Below the pieces are notes generated by a model. The model was not told where the DNA came from. It searched no databases and worked only from the letters and a program-made list of their open reading frames with translations. Positions 1 through 12,242 of a stretch of 64,000 nt of DNA are shown in pieces; within the stretch, counting starts at the first letter, position 1, and each line of letters starts with the position of its first letter. This DNA comes from Allium sativum (taxonomy: Eukaryota > Streptophyta > Magnoliopsida > Asparagales > Amaryllidaceae), in assembly GCA_030737875.1 (NCBI GenBank), contig CM060910.1, forward strand, positions 633,689,303 to 633,753,302. The letters are read 5' to 3'. A program made the position numbers and the translations under genes.

Positions 1-2719
1 GTCTTTGGAATATTTCGATGTTGGATTTCGTGATTATACAGATGTTGTTATGGAAATTTGAGTTATATATATATATATATATCGTTATTTCCAATACGAT
101 ATTTGTTGGTCGTAGAATTTGATATTGAATATAAGCCGATATATTTTCTATTCAGAGCCTTGTATTTAATATCAAATGTGATTTGGGTTTGTCGTGAATG
201 GTGTCTTCATTAACACTGTTCTTGAACCCAGTTGAGAAAAAGATTAAATCTTTTTATTTAGATTGAATGAAGTGTACCAACTAAATAATATTTAATTGGA
301 ATTGAATTGGTATTGATTTTTGGGTTTATCGTGAACAGTGTTTTAAATAACACTTATTCTTTAACCCGATAATTAATGGAATGTGATTTTGGGTTGTCGT
401 GAACGGTATCTTCAATAATACTGTTCTTAGACCCAAAGGAGTTAAGAAAATCAGAAACTAACTGGAGATTAGTTAAGTTGAATGGTTTCCTGTGTATTGA
501 TCTGATGTTGGTTTCGGCCTTCGGGGTTAATACTTAGGGAATTGCTTGCTTGCTAATTTACGGTTAGGGACTGATTGAAATGTGATGTGATTTTGGGGTT
601 TATCGTGAATCGTGTTTTAAATGACACTGATTCTTTAACCCAGTTAAAGATTAAAACTAAGTGGAGTTTTAATGAATCTTTAATTAGATTGAAAAGATCG
701 AGAATGGAGTATCACCATTTTTACTCCAGGCGATAGTTAAATCTTTAATTAGATTTGAACGTGAAATGGTAATTGAATTTACCGATAACACCATGGTGTT
801 AGATATGAAGTATGAACAGTTTTACTTCATGGGATGAATAGGTTGGGATTGGGAAATGAAATGAATGGTTACATCAGTGTGGTTCGCTAATCCCGACTAG
901 TTTGAATTGATATTCAAAGAAGATTAAAGAATAAATTTAAAGAATTTATCTTTGATAAAATTAATGGGAACCTTTCCCAATGAATGTGAAATTTAGAAAC
1001 TAACTGTAGGTTAGCTAAGCAGAATGGTTTCCTGGGTATTGATCTGATGTAGGTTTCGGCCTTCGGGGTTAATATTTGGGGAATTATTCTCTTGATTAAT
1101 TTACGGTTAGTGACTGATGAATTGGAATGAGGCGTATGTTGTGTTTGTGTAACACTTGTTTATTATATACGCGAGTTATATGGAAAGACCGGGTTTATCC
1201 CATTTTAAATAACTGATACGACGATAAGTCGAAGGTGAAGACGGTGGTTGAAGACCGGAGGTCTTCACGTCGTTTGTATAATTACTGATGATCTTGATTG
1301 GGCTGTACACCCAAGAGGAGGGAAACAGTTGGTGATCGTCCAAACGTACTTGGAGATCGATGGATATGCGGGGTACTAGGTGCCTCCGGTTTCGTTCAGA
1401 CCCAGAACGAACTTGTAAATGGACTGTGTGTCTGACATTGGATTTCATTCTATGTGATTGATATCGGTTGCATGGAATGGTTTTCCTGTGTGGCATGCTA
1501 AGAAGCAAATGGTCAAGGCTTCTGTTGAAAAGCAAAGTCTTGTGGTTGATGATCAAAGCACGGCCTTTGTGGCATAGTTTGTGTAACGTTGATTCGCGAG
1601 CCTCACACCCCGGTGGTGAACCAAAAACGGGAGAGGACCTCAGGGAGGACATGCGTTTCCTTCTAGCTAGAAGTGCCGTCAGTGGTTTGACACGCCCTGA
1701 CGAGTGTGACTTATGTGGTTGTTGGTTTGCGAGGCGCCTCGGATATATCGGTGACCATGTGAAGCCGATGGAGTCATTCGTTGTCTCATTTATGCCCCAT
1801 AGGGCGGGGAAACGTAGTGTTCAGGCATTTTAATCCAGATCGGTGGACCGGCCCTAACGATCCAAGGGTCGATGCGTTCTGTCCCTGAGACTCGGGCTAG
1901 ACAGTCTCGAATCGGTAGAGGATGATCCCTGGCCTCAGTTCACAGACGGAAATCCAATTTCCAATACATGATAATTCGGTTTTAGTCGTAATCCTATATA
2001 TGGCGACATAGTGGGATGGGGCACTCATGCCGTCTATGATTGATACTTATGATTTGAAGTTGTTTTATACACTATACACTTATTATAGTATCAAAAGATT
2101 TGTTTTAAACGTATCAAGCATTCTTGGCTATTATAAGGTAAAAACCCTATCTTCCGGCTTGCGTTGCATTGTGTGATGGGAACTGGGTCGTATAATAGCT
2201 TCATTTTTCTTTATTTAGCATTGCGCTGTTTATTTTATGCACTGGTATTCCTGGGAGGAAACCCGTTCCGTGTTATACGGCGTGGTCCCTTGATTTGCCT
2301 AACTTTAAAAATAAAGATTAATAACTGTTTTAGTTCTCACACCAATCACATGACTGACCTGGAGTTTATTGTTTTAACCGAAACTCTGGGTGCCCCTATT
2401 TTCCGCACGGGCAGCTAGTAGTTTTGGTTTTGCAGATTTATATTCACAGGAACCTGGTTTACAGCTGGAACGATATCCGGAAAGCTTTGTATCCGTGTAT
2501 CTTCTTCAGTTGTATTTTGTATTATTTTCCGCTGCTATGTAATGTATTGTAATCTCTGATATTTATCGAATGTATTTCATTTATTCATACTCTGTATATT
2601 CTTGTATTCCGATGGAATTGTTGTAATATACAATGAAATGTTCTTCTGTCTGCGTTCTGATGTGGCTTGTCCTCGACTCAATCCGCGATTTCCCGTGAGG
2701 GGGATTTCGGGTCGTTTCA
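1..2719 (+). repeat. Family A LTR copy 1 (3' part only)
   Basis: This matches 7259-9953 almost base for base and ends at GGGTCGTTTCA immediately before a primer binding site, so it is the 3' part of an LTR whose start lies outside the window. It contains four related stem-loops (183-642) and a diverged ~120-bp direct repeat (about 445-560 and 979-1100, both with a TTTCGGCCTTCGGGGTTAAT core). Further perfect short inverted repeats lie at 1235-1268, 1661-1672, 1677-1702 and 1887-1908. Short open frames here run on both strands, are not preserved between LTR copies, and look non-coding. Confidence 0.88.
183..642 (+). other. Series of four related stem-loops in LTR A1
   Basis: Four units share an outer stem GGGTT/AACCC, a middle consensus close to TCGTGAA, and an inner stem GTGT/ACAC. 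They lie at 184-230, 322-367, 388-437 and 596-641. In the third unit the inner stem changes to GTAT/ATAC, a paired change, and the outer stem lengthens to TTTGGGT/ACCCAAA. The same four occur in LTR A2 at about 7439-7896, and one survives in LTR A3 near 14393-14438. The function is unknown. Possible roles are RNA structure of the leader or a repeated protein site. Confidence 0.6.
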
Positions 2720-2722
2720 TCG

Positions 2723-2734
2723 TGGTATCAAAGC
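2723..2734 (+). other. Primer binding site, family A
   Basis: TGGTATCAAAGC starts three bases after the LTR end at 2719. It differs at one base from TGGTATCAGAGC, the initiator-Met tRNA complement used by many plant Ty3/gypsy and copia elements. The second internal region (9954-10485) lacks this site. Confidence 0.85.
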
Positions 2735-3739
2735 TTTGGTTTACAAGGCTTAGAGAACAAGACACATTAGAACCATACAAAAGAATTCATCAGAAATTGG
2801 ATTAGTAATATCCAAAGAGAATGACTCGTTAGAGATAGGATCAGTAGTATCCTAGAACGAGTGTGAAGAGTATATTTTTAAAATGAAAACAATTTTTGTT
2901 TTGAAAATTTAAATCAATTATTCGTATTTGATTATTTATTTTAAATTGATTTGGACAATCCAATATATAAAGATTTTGCACATATGTCTTGCAAACATGT
3001 ATTCGAAGTTTTAATGTACTGGATAGTTATAGAATCACACTCTAGTGCTTGGGGATAATTCTGGTAACGGGGCACCATCGCCAGTATTTATTTTCAAGTT
3101 TCAAAAGTGAGATTTCTATATATTTCCAATTGACTGGTGTGAGAACCGAAACTAGATAGGGCTTATTGTTATGATTTGGCATCAAAAATCTGATTTTTGA
3201 CTATGTATCAAAGTTATGAATTTCAAAAGCTAATTAACTAATTGATTGATGGTTGTGTTGTTGATTATTGGTTGATTAATTAAAATTTGTACCATATAGC
3301 CAAATTGAATCAAATAGTGAATTGTATTGGAAATTTTTCACATTTGCATGCATGTACATGTACTTATATTGAATAGGTCATAGCAAGGAGGCTAGAGCAG
3401 AAGAATAAAATTGTTTGCCCGACAAATAGGTACATGTTTACCATAATTTACTGTTTTGTTTGGGTGATGATGATTTTATGAGCCGATTGGCTTTTTCTTT
3501 TTCTTTTAGAGATCAGAGGGCCTATATGGCAATTTCGGGATTTTCCCGTGCTCCCGGTGCAGGGGAGGTTATGGCGAAATTTTTCGAAAATTTAGGGTGT
3601 TAGCCAAATTTTTGAAAAATTTGAAAAGTTCTTAGAAACTGAAAAGTTGAAGAACTTAAGTCGTAGTCAAAATAATGAAAATTGAGTTGATTAGTTAAAG
3701 GACTTTCGGTTTCGTTCCTTTTCGGGGACGAAAAGTTTT

Positions 3740-3752
3740 AAGTGGGGGAGAT
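3740..3752 (+). other. Polypurine tract, family A unit 1
   Basis: AAGTGGGGGAGAT directly precedes the TGTAATAACCCGG start of LTR A2. Just upstream (3721-3734) is TTCGGGGACGAAAA, the motif that also precedes the tract in the Tekay element. Confidence 0.85.
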
Positions 3753-4639
3753 TGTAATAACCCGGAAATGCGAGCCAATTTAAATTTTTTATTTTGGCAA
3801 TTTTAGCGAATTTTGATTATTTAAAATGAATTATTTCAAATAATAACGATGAGAAATTTATTTTGAATAGAAACAGAACGAATATATTTATATAGATCGT
3901 CGTTAGAATATAGATAATTATTTTAAATTATAAAAGGAATTGAAAATGGCGCGGTAGTTCGATAATTCGATTTCAAAATTCAAATGAATGTACTGGGTGC
4001 AAAATAAACCGGATTTTGGTGAAACCAAAAATATTTGAATCTAATTGAGAATATCTTTCTAACGAATCCGAAAAATTGAAATTTCATAGCGGGGATCAAA
4101 AGATATGTTCAGTTGAAAATTCTGAATAGTCGCTATGGAATTCAGGCCCTTAAAAATGGAAATTTTGCAAACGACCTCGAATTTCGACGAAACCACTTTT
4201 GTTGGATCCACGATGTCAAATTATTGCTAGGTTTCAAATTTCATAATTTTTCGAATCAATATGTGAGCGTGGCAAAGGAAAATGCGTTTGATCAGTTTTA
4301 GTTGATTTTAATCGACTGGAAAATGGCCATTTTTCAAATGGTCTCAGAATTCGATGAAACAAGTTTTGTTAGGACCGTATCGTCAATACGAAGCTAGAAA
4401 ATATTTTTTGGGAATTTTTAGAGTTCGTATGTGACCCCGGTAAATTGAAATGTGCGTTCAAATTCAATATATAGAGTTATATGCTGATTTTGACGAAAAC
4501 TGGTCGAAACAGTCGAATCAGCCTACGATACATATCCCATTGTGTTCGGAATGGGGGTAATTAGCTATGGTAATTAGCTATGGACGACAGGCGGTGGGCT
4601 TGATTTCGAGTTTGAAAATAAAAGTTACTTTTTGGATTA

Positions 4640-4968
4640 AAATAAAATAAAATTAATTAATACATATAGGCCCTCCCCCCTTATTCTCTCATACCCCGTC
4701 AGTTTTCTTAAAATAAAAAAAACCAAATCGAAGTCGCGCTCCCCCGTGATGCCACCCCCGCCGTCGCGGTCACCTCCACCGCAAACCACCAACTCCGGCG
4801 CCCCCCTCTCTCTTCTCTCTCCTCCTTCATTGATTCAAAAAACGCCGCCCCTGGACCCCAATCCGCAAACCCTAGCCGCCAGGAGATCTCCCACCCACCG
4901 GCGCTCGCATGAAACCCGCTCCAACGTGGACCCCCCCGACGCAAGAATCGATTTTCACCAGTAAAGGT
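4640..4968 (+). promoter_or_regulatory. Gene-like promoter and leader exon in LTR A2
   Basis: An AT-rich stretch is followed by a CT-rich initiator-like zone (4672-4700) and a C-rich segment containing AAACCCTAGCCGCC (about 4867-4880). It ends in AAAGGTGAGTTTTTTT, a strong plant 5' splice site (GT at 4967-4968) followed by T-rich sequence. AAACCCTA is the telobox of many plant housekeeping promoters. The same arrangement occurs in LTR A3, although the surrounding C-rich sequence is very different. A transcription start with a leader intron is inferred; coding use of the C-rich frames is not supported. Confidence 0.5.
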
Positions 4969-6427
4969 GAGTTTTTTTCTTACTGTATTTTTAAAAACTG
5001 ATTTTAGTTAAGTTAAAAACTAATTTTAGTAAGTCTAAAACAGATTTTAGTTAGTTATATAAAAATAAAAATAAAACTGATTTTAGTTAGTTATAAAAAC
5101 TGATTTTATCTAGTTATAAAATCATAGATTTTTAAATATGAGAGTTAACATTTTTGTTTATATAAAAAGATGTGATTTTTCTTTATAAAAAGATTGGATT
5201 TTTAAATATACAAAGAAATGATTTTTCTTAGTTTAAAAATATGAATATACTTTGATTGGAAAATATAAAGAAGTGATTTTTATTTTAGAAGTAGCGGTTT
5301 AAAAATATGGTTTTTATATTTTTAAAATAATAAAGATATGATTTTTACAAAGTAGAAAAGTTAAAAATATAATTTTTATATAAGATAAAGAATAAAAATA
5401 TGATTTTTATATAGTAGAGATTATAAAAAATATAATTTTTATAAGGTAGAGAATATAAAAATACAATTTTTATATATGCAACGTAATAAAAATCTGATTT
5501 TTATTATATATATAGTGGAATAAAAATGTGATTTTACAGCGTTGAAATAAAAATGTGATTTTTATTATAAACAGTGTGAATAAAAGTGCGATGGAATTGT
5601 CTGGCAGCAAAATCCAAATATTCAGAAATTCAGAAATAAGACCGGAGGAGTGGAACCCTCTGTGAGAACTTCTCACCTTTAATTTAATTTTCTAGTAAAA
5701 ATATATACTAGGATGCAGACGGTGTTTAGTAGCACCCGACACCCGTCGTCCACAGACCATGGACGGCTTGTATGCTTGTTTGTTTGATTTTGTTGTGTAG
5801 TTGATTGTGTGATGTGATGTGAAAAGAAATAAAATATTTATATAGTTAAAATATTTTATAGTTGAAAATAGAATTTTTAACGTGCATTGAAATGAAATAA
5901 ATATAAACAAATCGGACGATTTGTTTATATACACACATTTGACTGATATTGATTGGGATGAAAAATTTTACACATCGCCCAACTGCACAAATAAAATCTG
6001 TGTTGGATTATTTGAAAACCCCACACGGGTATTGGGGTGATATATGACATACACTAATCCCAATAGTTAGTTGTATGTCGATCGATTGATTGACAGACTG
6101 TTAAAAGCGTTAAATATTTATATTTGATGCTTATACAGTGTAGAACGCACTTTGGATGATGGCTGATGATTTATCGTTGCTGTTATATACATGTGGTAGA
6201 AAATCCATATAATTAACATTATATGGTAATTGATTGGGACTCATTCCAGTTTTGAAATAGAATATTTGAATAAGAAATATTTGAAAAAGAAATATTTGAA
6301 ATAGAATATTTGAAAATAGAAATATATGAAGCCGTGTTGATTAGATTTACGCCATTTTGACGTGAACGATATTTATATCGATTTTATTCATTTTATAATG
6401 AACCTCGAAAGTGATTTCAAAATCTGA

Positions 6428-6560
6428 TATTGTGAATAGAAATGAATTCGAATTGAAATTGAATAGAATTGAAATTGAATAGAAATGGATTCGAATTGAA
6501 ATTGAATAGAATTGAAATTGAATAGAAATGAATTCGAATTGAAATTGAATTGAATGGAAA
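6428..6560 (+). repeat. 43-bp minisatellite in LTR A2
   Basis: About three copies of a unit built from GAATTGAAATTGAATAGAA with an ATGRATTC insert. It is absent from the matching part of LTR A3, which instead carries other minisatellites. Confidence 0.7.
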
Positions 6561-7438
6561 ACGAACTGAAATTGAATTCAAAATCGATTTGAATTGAAAT
6601 CAATTTGAAATGAATTTAAAACGAATTTGTAAGGGAAAATTCAATATTGATTTGAATTTGGAAATGAAGTTGAAATCGTTTCGAAAACGAATTTAAAACG
6701 ATTTATAAAATACGTTTTAAAAGGGAATCGACGAAGTATATATTATATATATTATATGTATAATATAATGGCCTGAATAGAACGCGCCGCGCCGCGGCAA
6801 TTCGCGAATTTCGACCATTGACTTCGAACGGATATTACGGGAGATCCGACCGTCGGATTCTCCTAAAACCTGAACCTTGGGTTCATATCGAAAAGAGATT
6901 TCTAACGAATATTAGAAATTAGAAATCTAACGATTGATTTGGAATTATGTCCAAATCAGATTTGGAAAAGGTCGCTGTAAGTGCAGTTCGATGGCCGTTG
7001 ATGGAAATCGACTGTACGGGCCTTGATAAAATTATTAAAAATATCAATAATTTGTGTAAAATCATAAGAAATGATTTGGGAAGAATTTGGATGAAAAACT
7101 CCATATTTGAAAAGATAAAAATGGACTTTTATCGAAATGAACTAATTTTGAATTAGAATAATAATTTATTTATTTTTAAATAAATAAATTGGATTTGAAA
7201 AGGGTTTCAAAAGTAACCAGAATCCAATAATTAAATTGGAATTGATTTGAATCGAAATTGTCTTTGGAATATTTCGATGTTGGATTTCGTGATTATACAG
7301 ATGTTGTTATGGAAATTTGAATTATATATATATATATCGTTATTTCCAATACGATATTTGTTGGTCGTAGAATTTGATATTGAGTATAAGCCGATATATT
7401 TTCTATTCAGAGCCTTGTATTTAATATCAAATGTGATT

Positions 7439-7896
7439 TGGGTTTGTCGTGAATGATGTCTTCATTAACACTGTTCTTGAACCCAGTTGAGAAAAAGATT
7501 AAATCTTTTTATTTAGATTGAATGAAGTGTACCAATTAAATAATATTTAATTGAATTGAATTGGTATTGATTTTTGGGTTTATCGTGAACAGTGCTTTAA
7601 ATAACACTTATTCTTTAACCCAATAATTAATGGAATGTGATTTTGGGTTGTCGTGAACGGTATCTTCAATAATGCTATTCTTACACCCAAAGGAGTTAAG
7701 AAAATCAGAAACTAACTGGAGATTAGTTAAGTTGAATGGTTTCATGTGTATTGATCTGATGTTGGTTTCGGCCTTCGGGGTTAATACTTAGGGGATTGCT
7801 CGCTTGCTAATTTACGGTTAGAGACTGATTGAAATGTGATGTGATTTTGGGGTTTATCGTGAATCGTGTTTTAAATGACACTGATTCTTTAACCCA
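7439..7896 (+). other. Stem-loop series, copy in LTR A2
   Basis: These are the counterparts of the four stem-loops at 183-642, at about 7439-7485, 7575-7621, 7642-7691 and 7849-7896. Outer stems GGGTT/AACCC are kept. Some inner stems carry single changes; for example the first inner stem has GATGT where copy 1 has GGTGT. Confidence 0.55.
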
Positions 7897-9953
7897 GTTA
7901 AAGATTAAAACTAAGTGGAGTTTTAATGAACCTTTAATTAGATTGAAAAGATCGAGAATGGAGTATCACCAGTTTTACTCCAGGCGATAGTTAAATCTTT
8001 AATTAGATTTGAACGTGAAATGGTAATTGAATTTACCGATAACACCGTGGTGTTAGATATGAAGTATGACCAGTTTTACTTAATGTGATGAATAGGTTGG
8101 GATTGGGAAATGAAATGAATGGTTACTTCGGTGTGGTTCGCTAATCCCGACTAGTTTGAATTGATATTCAAAGAAGATTAAAGAATAAATTTAAAGAATT
8201 TATCTTTGATAAAATTAATGGGAACCTTTCGCTATGAATGTGAAATTTAGAAACTAACTGTAGGTTAGGTAAGCATAATGGTTTCCTGGGTATTGCTCTG
8301 ATGTTGGTTTCGGCCTTCGGGGTTAATATTTGGGGAATTATTCTCTTGATTAATTTACGGTTAGTGACTGATGAATTGGAATGAGGCGTATGTTGTGTTT
8401 GTGTAACACTTGTTTATTATGTACGCGAGTTATTCGGAAAGACCGGGTTTATCCCATTTTGAATAACTGATACGACGATAATTCGAAGGTGAAGACGGTG
8501 GTTGAAGACCGGAGATCTTCACGTCGTCTGTATAATTACTGATGATCTTGATTGGGCTATACACCCAAGAGGAGGGAAACAGTTGGTGATCGTCCAGACG
8601 TACTTGGAGATCGATGGATATGCGGGGTACTAGGTGCCTCCGGTTTCATTCAGACCCAGAACGGACTTGTAAATGGACCGTGTGTCTGACATTGGATTTC
8701 ATTCTATGAGTGGTTTGCCTGTGTGGCATGCTAAGATGCAAATGATCAAGGCTTCTGTTGAAAAGCAAAGTCTTGTGGTTGATGATCAAAGCACGATCTT
8801 TGTGGCATAGCTTTGTGTAACATTGATTCGCGAGCCTCACATCCCGGTGGTAAACCAAAAACGGGAGAGGACCTCAGGGAGTACATGCGTTTCCTTCTAG
8901 CTAGAAGTGGCGTCAGTGGTTTGACACGCCCTGACGAGTTTGACTTATGTGGTTGTTGGTTTGCGAGGCGCCTCGGATATATCGGTGACTATGTGAAGTC
9001 GATGGAGTCATTCGTTGGCTCATTTACGCCTCATAGGGCGGGGAAACGTAGTGTTCAGGCATTTTAATCCAGATCGGTGGACCGGCCCTGACGATCCAAG
9101 GGTCGATGCGTTCTGTCCCTGAGACTCGGGCTAGACAGTCTCGAATCGATAGAGGACGATCCCTGGCCTCGGTTCACAAACGGAAATCCAATTTCCAATA
9201 CATGATAATTCGGTTTTAGTTGTAATCCTATATATGGCGACATAGTGGGATGGGGCACTCATGCCGTCTATGATTGATACTTATGATTTGAAGTTGTTTT
9301 ATACACTATACACTTATTATAGTATCAAAAGATTTGTTTTAAACGTATCAAGCATTCTTGGCTATTATTTGGTAAAAACCCTATCCTCCGGCTTGCGTTG
9401 CATTGTGTGATGGGAACTGGGTCTTTTAATAGCTTCATTTTTCTTTATTTAGCATTACGCTGTTTGTTTTATGCACTGGTATTCTTGGGAGGAAATCCGT
9501 TCTGTGTTATACGGCGTGGTCCCTTGATTTGCCTAACTTTAAAAATAAAGATTAATAACTTTTTTAGTTCTCACACCAGTCACATGACTGACCTGGATTT
9601 TATTGTTTTAACCTAAACTCTGGGTGCCCCTATTTTCCACACGGGCAGCTAGTAGTTTTGGTTTTGCAGATTTATATTCACGGGAACCTGGTTTACAGCT
9701 GGAACGATATCCGGAAAGCTTTGTATCCATGTATCTTCTTCGGTTGTATTTTGTATTATTTTCCGCTGCTATGTAATGTATTGTAATCTCTGATATTTAT
9801 AGAATGTATTTCATTTATTCATACTCTGTATATTCTTGTATTCTGATGGAATTGTTGTAATATACAATGAAATGTTCTTCCGTCTGCGTTCTGATGTGGC
9901 TTGTCCTCGACTTAATCCGCGATTTCCCATGAGGGGGATTTCGGGTCGTTTCA

Positions 9954-10485
9954 TGAAACGTTAATCAACTAATTGAATGTTGGTTGTGTTGTTTGATTAT
10001 TGGTTGATTAATTAAATGTTGAACCTTTAGCCCGAATTGATCAAATTGTGAATTGTATTGAAAATTTATCGTATATGCAAGCATATACATGTACTTACAT
10101 TGAACAGGATAACAAGGAGGCTAGAGCAGAAGAATAAAATTGTTTGCCCAACAAATAGGTACATGTTTATTGTATTTCTTTGGGTTTGGATGATTTTATG
10201 AGCCGGTTGGCTAGCCGCTTGGCTTTTTCTTTTTCTTTTTGGATTGGTGAGGGCCATGGGAGGGTATTTGAGATATCCAGAAGCTCCCGACGCAGGTGAG
10301 GTTATGGCAAATTTTTTTGAAAATTTAGGGTATTAGCCAAATTTTTGAAAAATTTGAAAAGTTCTTAGAAACTGAAAAGTTGAAGAAATTAAGCCATAAA
10401 GAAAATACTGGAAGTTGAGTTGATTAGTTAAACAACTTTCGGCTTCGATCCTTTTCGGGGACGAAAAGTTTTAAGTGGGGGAGGT
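9954..10485 (+). other. Family A internal region 2, primer site deleted
   Basis: This is the 532-bp counterpart of 3222-3752. Compared with internal region 1 it lacks about 500 bp (2720-3221), including the primer binding site, so this unit could not prime reverse transcription. The donor-like GACAAATAGGTACATG motif is kept (about 10150-10165), but the acceptor-like AG after the pyrimidine run is changed. Confidence 0.75.
10473..10485 (+). other. Polypurine tract, family A unit 2
   Basis: AAGTGGGGGAGGT directly precedes the TGTAATAACCCGG start of LTR A3. It is the same arrangement as at 3740-3752. Confidence 0.82.
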
Positions 10486-11369
10486 TGTAATAACCCGGAA
10501 ATCCGAGCCAATTTAAAAATTTTATTTTGGCAATTTTGATGAATATTGAATATTTAAAATGAATTATTTTAAATAATGATGACGAGAAATTTATTTTGAA
10601 TAGAATTATAACATATATATTTATTTGAATCATCGTTAGAATATAAATATTTATTTTAATTATAAAAGGAATTGAAAATGGCGCGGTAGTTCGAAAATTC
10701 GATTTCAAATTACAAATGAATGTACAGGATTCAAAATAAACCGGATTTTAGTGAAACCAAAAATATTAGAATCTATTTGAATATATCTTTCCAACGAATC
10801 CGAAAAATCAAAATTTCATAGCGGGAATCAAAAGTTATGCCCAATTGAAAATTCAGAATAGTCGCTATGGAATTCTGGCCCTTAAAAATGGGAATTTTGC
10901 AAACGACCTCTGTTTTCGACGAAACCACTTTTGTTGGATTCGTGATGTCAAGTTATTGCTAGATTCGAAAATTCATAATTTTCTGAATTAATATGTGAGC
11001 GTGGCGAAAGAAAACATGTTTTGGCAGTTTTAGTCAATTTCGATCAACCAGAAAATGGCCATTTTTCAAACGATCTCAGAATTTGACGAAATTGGTTTTG
11101 TTAGGACCGTATCGCCAATACGAAGCTAGAAATAATTTTTCTAGAATTTTTGGGGTTCATATGTGGCCCCAATAAATTGAAACATACATTTAAAACTGAA
11201 TATATAGATTTATATTTTAATTGCAACGAAAACTGAACGAAACGGTCAAATTGGGTTACGAAAAATATCCCATTGTGTTCGAAATGGGGGTAATTAGCTA
11301 GAGGCGACAGTCATTGGGTGTTGTTTGGAGATCATATGAAAAGTCAACGTAAATTGAAAATAATAATAA

Positions 11370-11876
11370 TATATTAATATTTTATATATGTAAAACTCTC
11401 ACCTCTCCCTCTCCTCTTTCTTCAGACCGAGAATTAGAAATTGAAAAAAAAAAACGACGAAGTCGCAATGGGGGTGAGCGGCTCCAGCCACCACCGACGA
11501 TGGCGCCTCCGCCTCCCCAGGCCACGCCACCACCCCACAACCCCCCTCCTCCTCTCGCACCTCCTCTCTCCCTTTTCTAAAACCGGAAACACTCCGAACC
11601 CCCCATTTGAAGCCCTAGCCGCCAGAGCACCCCATACCGCTATCGCTTGACCACCCCCACCGCTCCGCTTGGCCACCGTGAGCACCCCTCCTCCTCCTCT
11701 AGCCACCATCTCCTTCCTCCCCCTTTTTCCCCCTTTAAAACCCGTCTAAACTCCTCCCTCCACCCAAAGGCAGCTGCCGCCACCACTGTCAGCCCCCCCT
11801 TTTACTCCACTTCGACGCCGAGCCTCCCCCGCTGCGCAATGACGATGTAAAACCCCCATCCTCCAATTAAAATTGT
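11370..11876 (+). promoter_or_regulatory. Gene-like promoter and leader exon in LTR A3
   Basis: A TTTATATATG TATA-like box (about 11380) is followed by a CT-rich zone (11395-11425) and a C-rich segment with AGCCCTAGCCGCC (about 11611). It ends at AATTGTGAGTTTTATTTT, a 5' splice site with GT at 11875-11876. It corresponds to 4640-4968 in LTR A2 but is about 170 bp longer. Only the telobox-like core, the C-richness and the donor are shared, so the architecture rather than the sequence is kept. Confidence 0.48.
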
Positions 11877-12109
11877 GAGTTTTATTTTATTTTTACATTA
11901 TTTTGCTTACTTTCTTCGCTGCAAAAGTGTGATTTTTAAAGTATAAAGTTTATATTTTTAAATAGAAAAAGTTGAGATTTTTAGTTTGTTAAAAATAAGA
12001 TTTTTAACATGAAAAAGAAATGATTTTTAATTATATATAAATACGTTTTTTATATAAGGTTTAGTGGTAGAAAAATACGATTTATATATATTTGAAAGTG
12101 AGATAAAAA

Positions 12110-12240
12110 TATAATTTTTATATTAGTAGCAAAGTCAAAATATAATTTTTATATTAGTAGCAAAGTCAAAATATAATTTTTATATTAGTAGCAAACACAA
12201 AATATAATTTTTATATTAGTAGCAAAGTCAAAATATAATT
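12110..12240 (+). repeat. 31-bp minisatellite
   Basis: About four copies of a unit containing TATTAGTAGCAAAGTC and AAAATATAATTTT. It is specific to LTR A3. Confidence 0.75.
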
Positions 12241-12242
12241 TT

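Larger units (their letters stand above)
2720..3752 (+). other. Family A internal region 1 (no coding capacity)
   Basis: This is the complete short internal region (1033 bp) between LTR A1 and A2: primer site at the left, AT-rich spacer, a conserved block at about 3383-3610, then the polypurine tract. I see no gag, protease, RT or integrase motif. The conserved block contains CCGACAAATAGGTACATG, which resembles an exon end and 5' splice site. It is followed by a pyrimidine run ending in CTTTTAG (about 3497-3510), like a 3' splice site, and by GAGGTTATGGCGAAATTTTT (3565-3584). The same landmarks occur in family B, and the donor-like motif also in family C. Confidence 0.75.
3753..9953 (+). repeat. 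Family A LTR copy 2 (complete, 6201 bp)
   Basis: This complete LTR runs from TGTAATAACC to GTCGTTTCA, about twice as long as the Tekay LTR. Near its start is a repeated module with ACGAAACCACTTTTGTTGG (about 4189-4207) and a variant at about 4353-4375. Next come a C-rich, gene-like leader (about 4640-4968), AT-rich intron-like sequence, a 43-bp minisatellite, then the stem-loop region and the U5-like end. The 3' part from 7259 matches LTR A1. A GTTTTGGTTTTGCAG acceptor-like site ends near 9671. No convincing coding region is present. Confidence 0.9.

Noticed and set aside
1176..1652. Minus-strand open frame of 158 codons in LTR A1
   Set aside because: It is broken in the matching part of LTR A2, has no recognisable domain, and lies in a region of hairpins. 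Chance frame.
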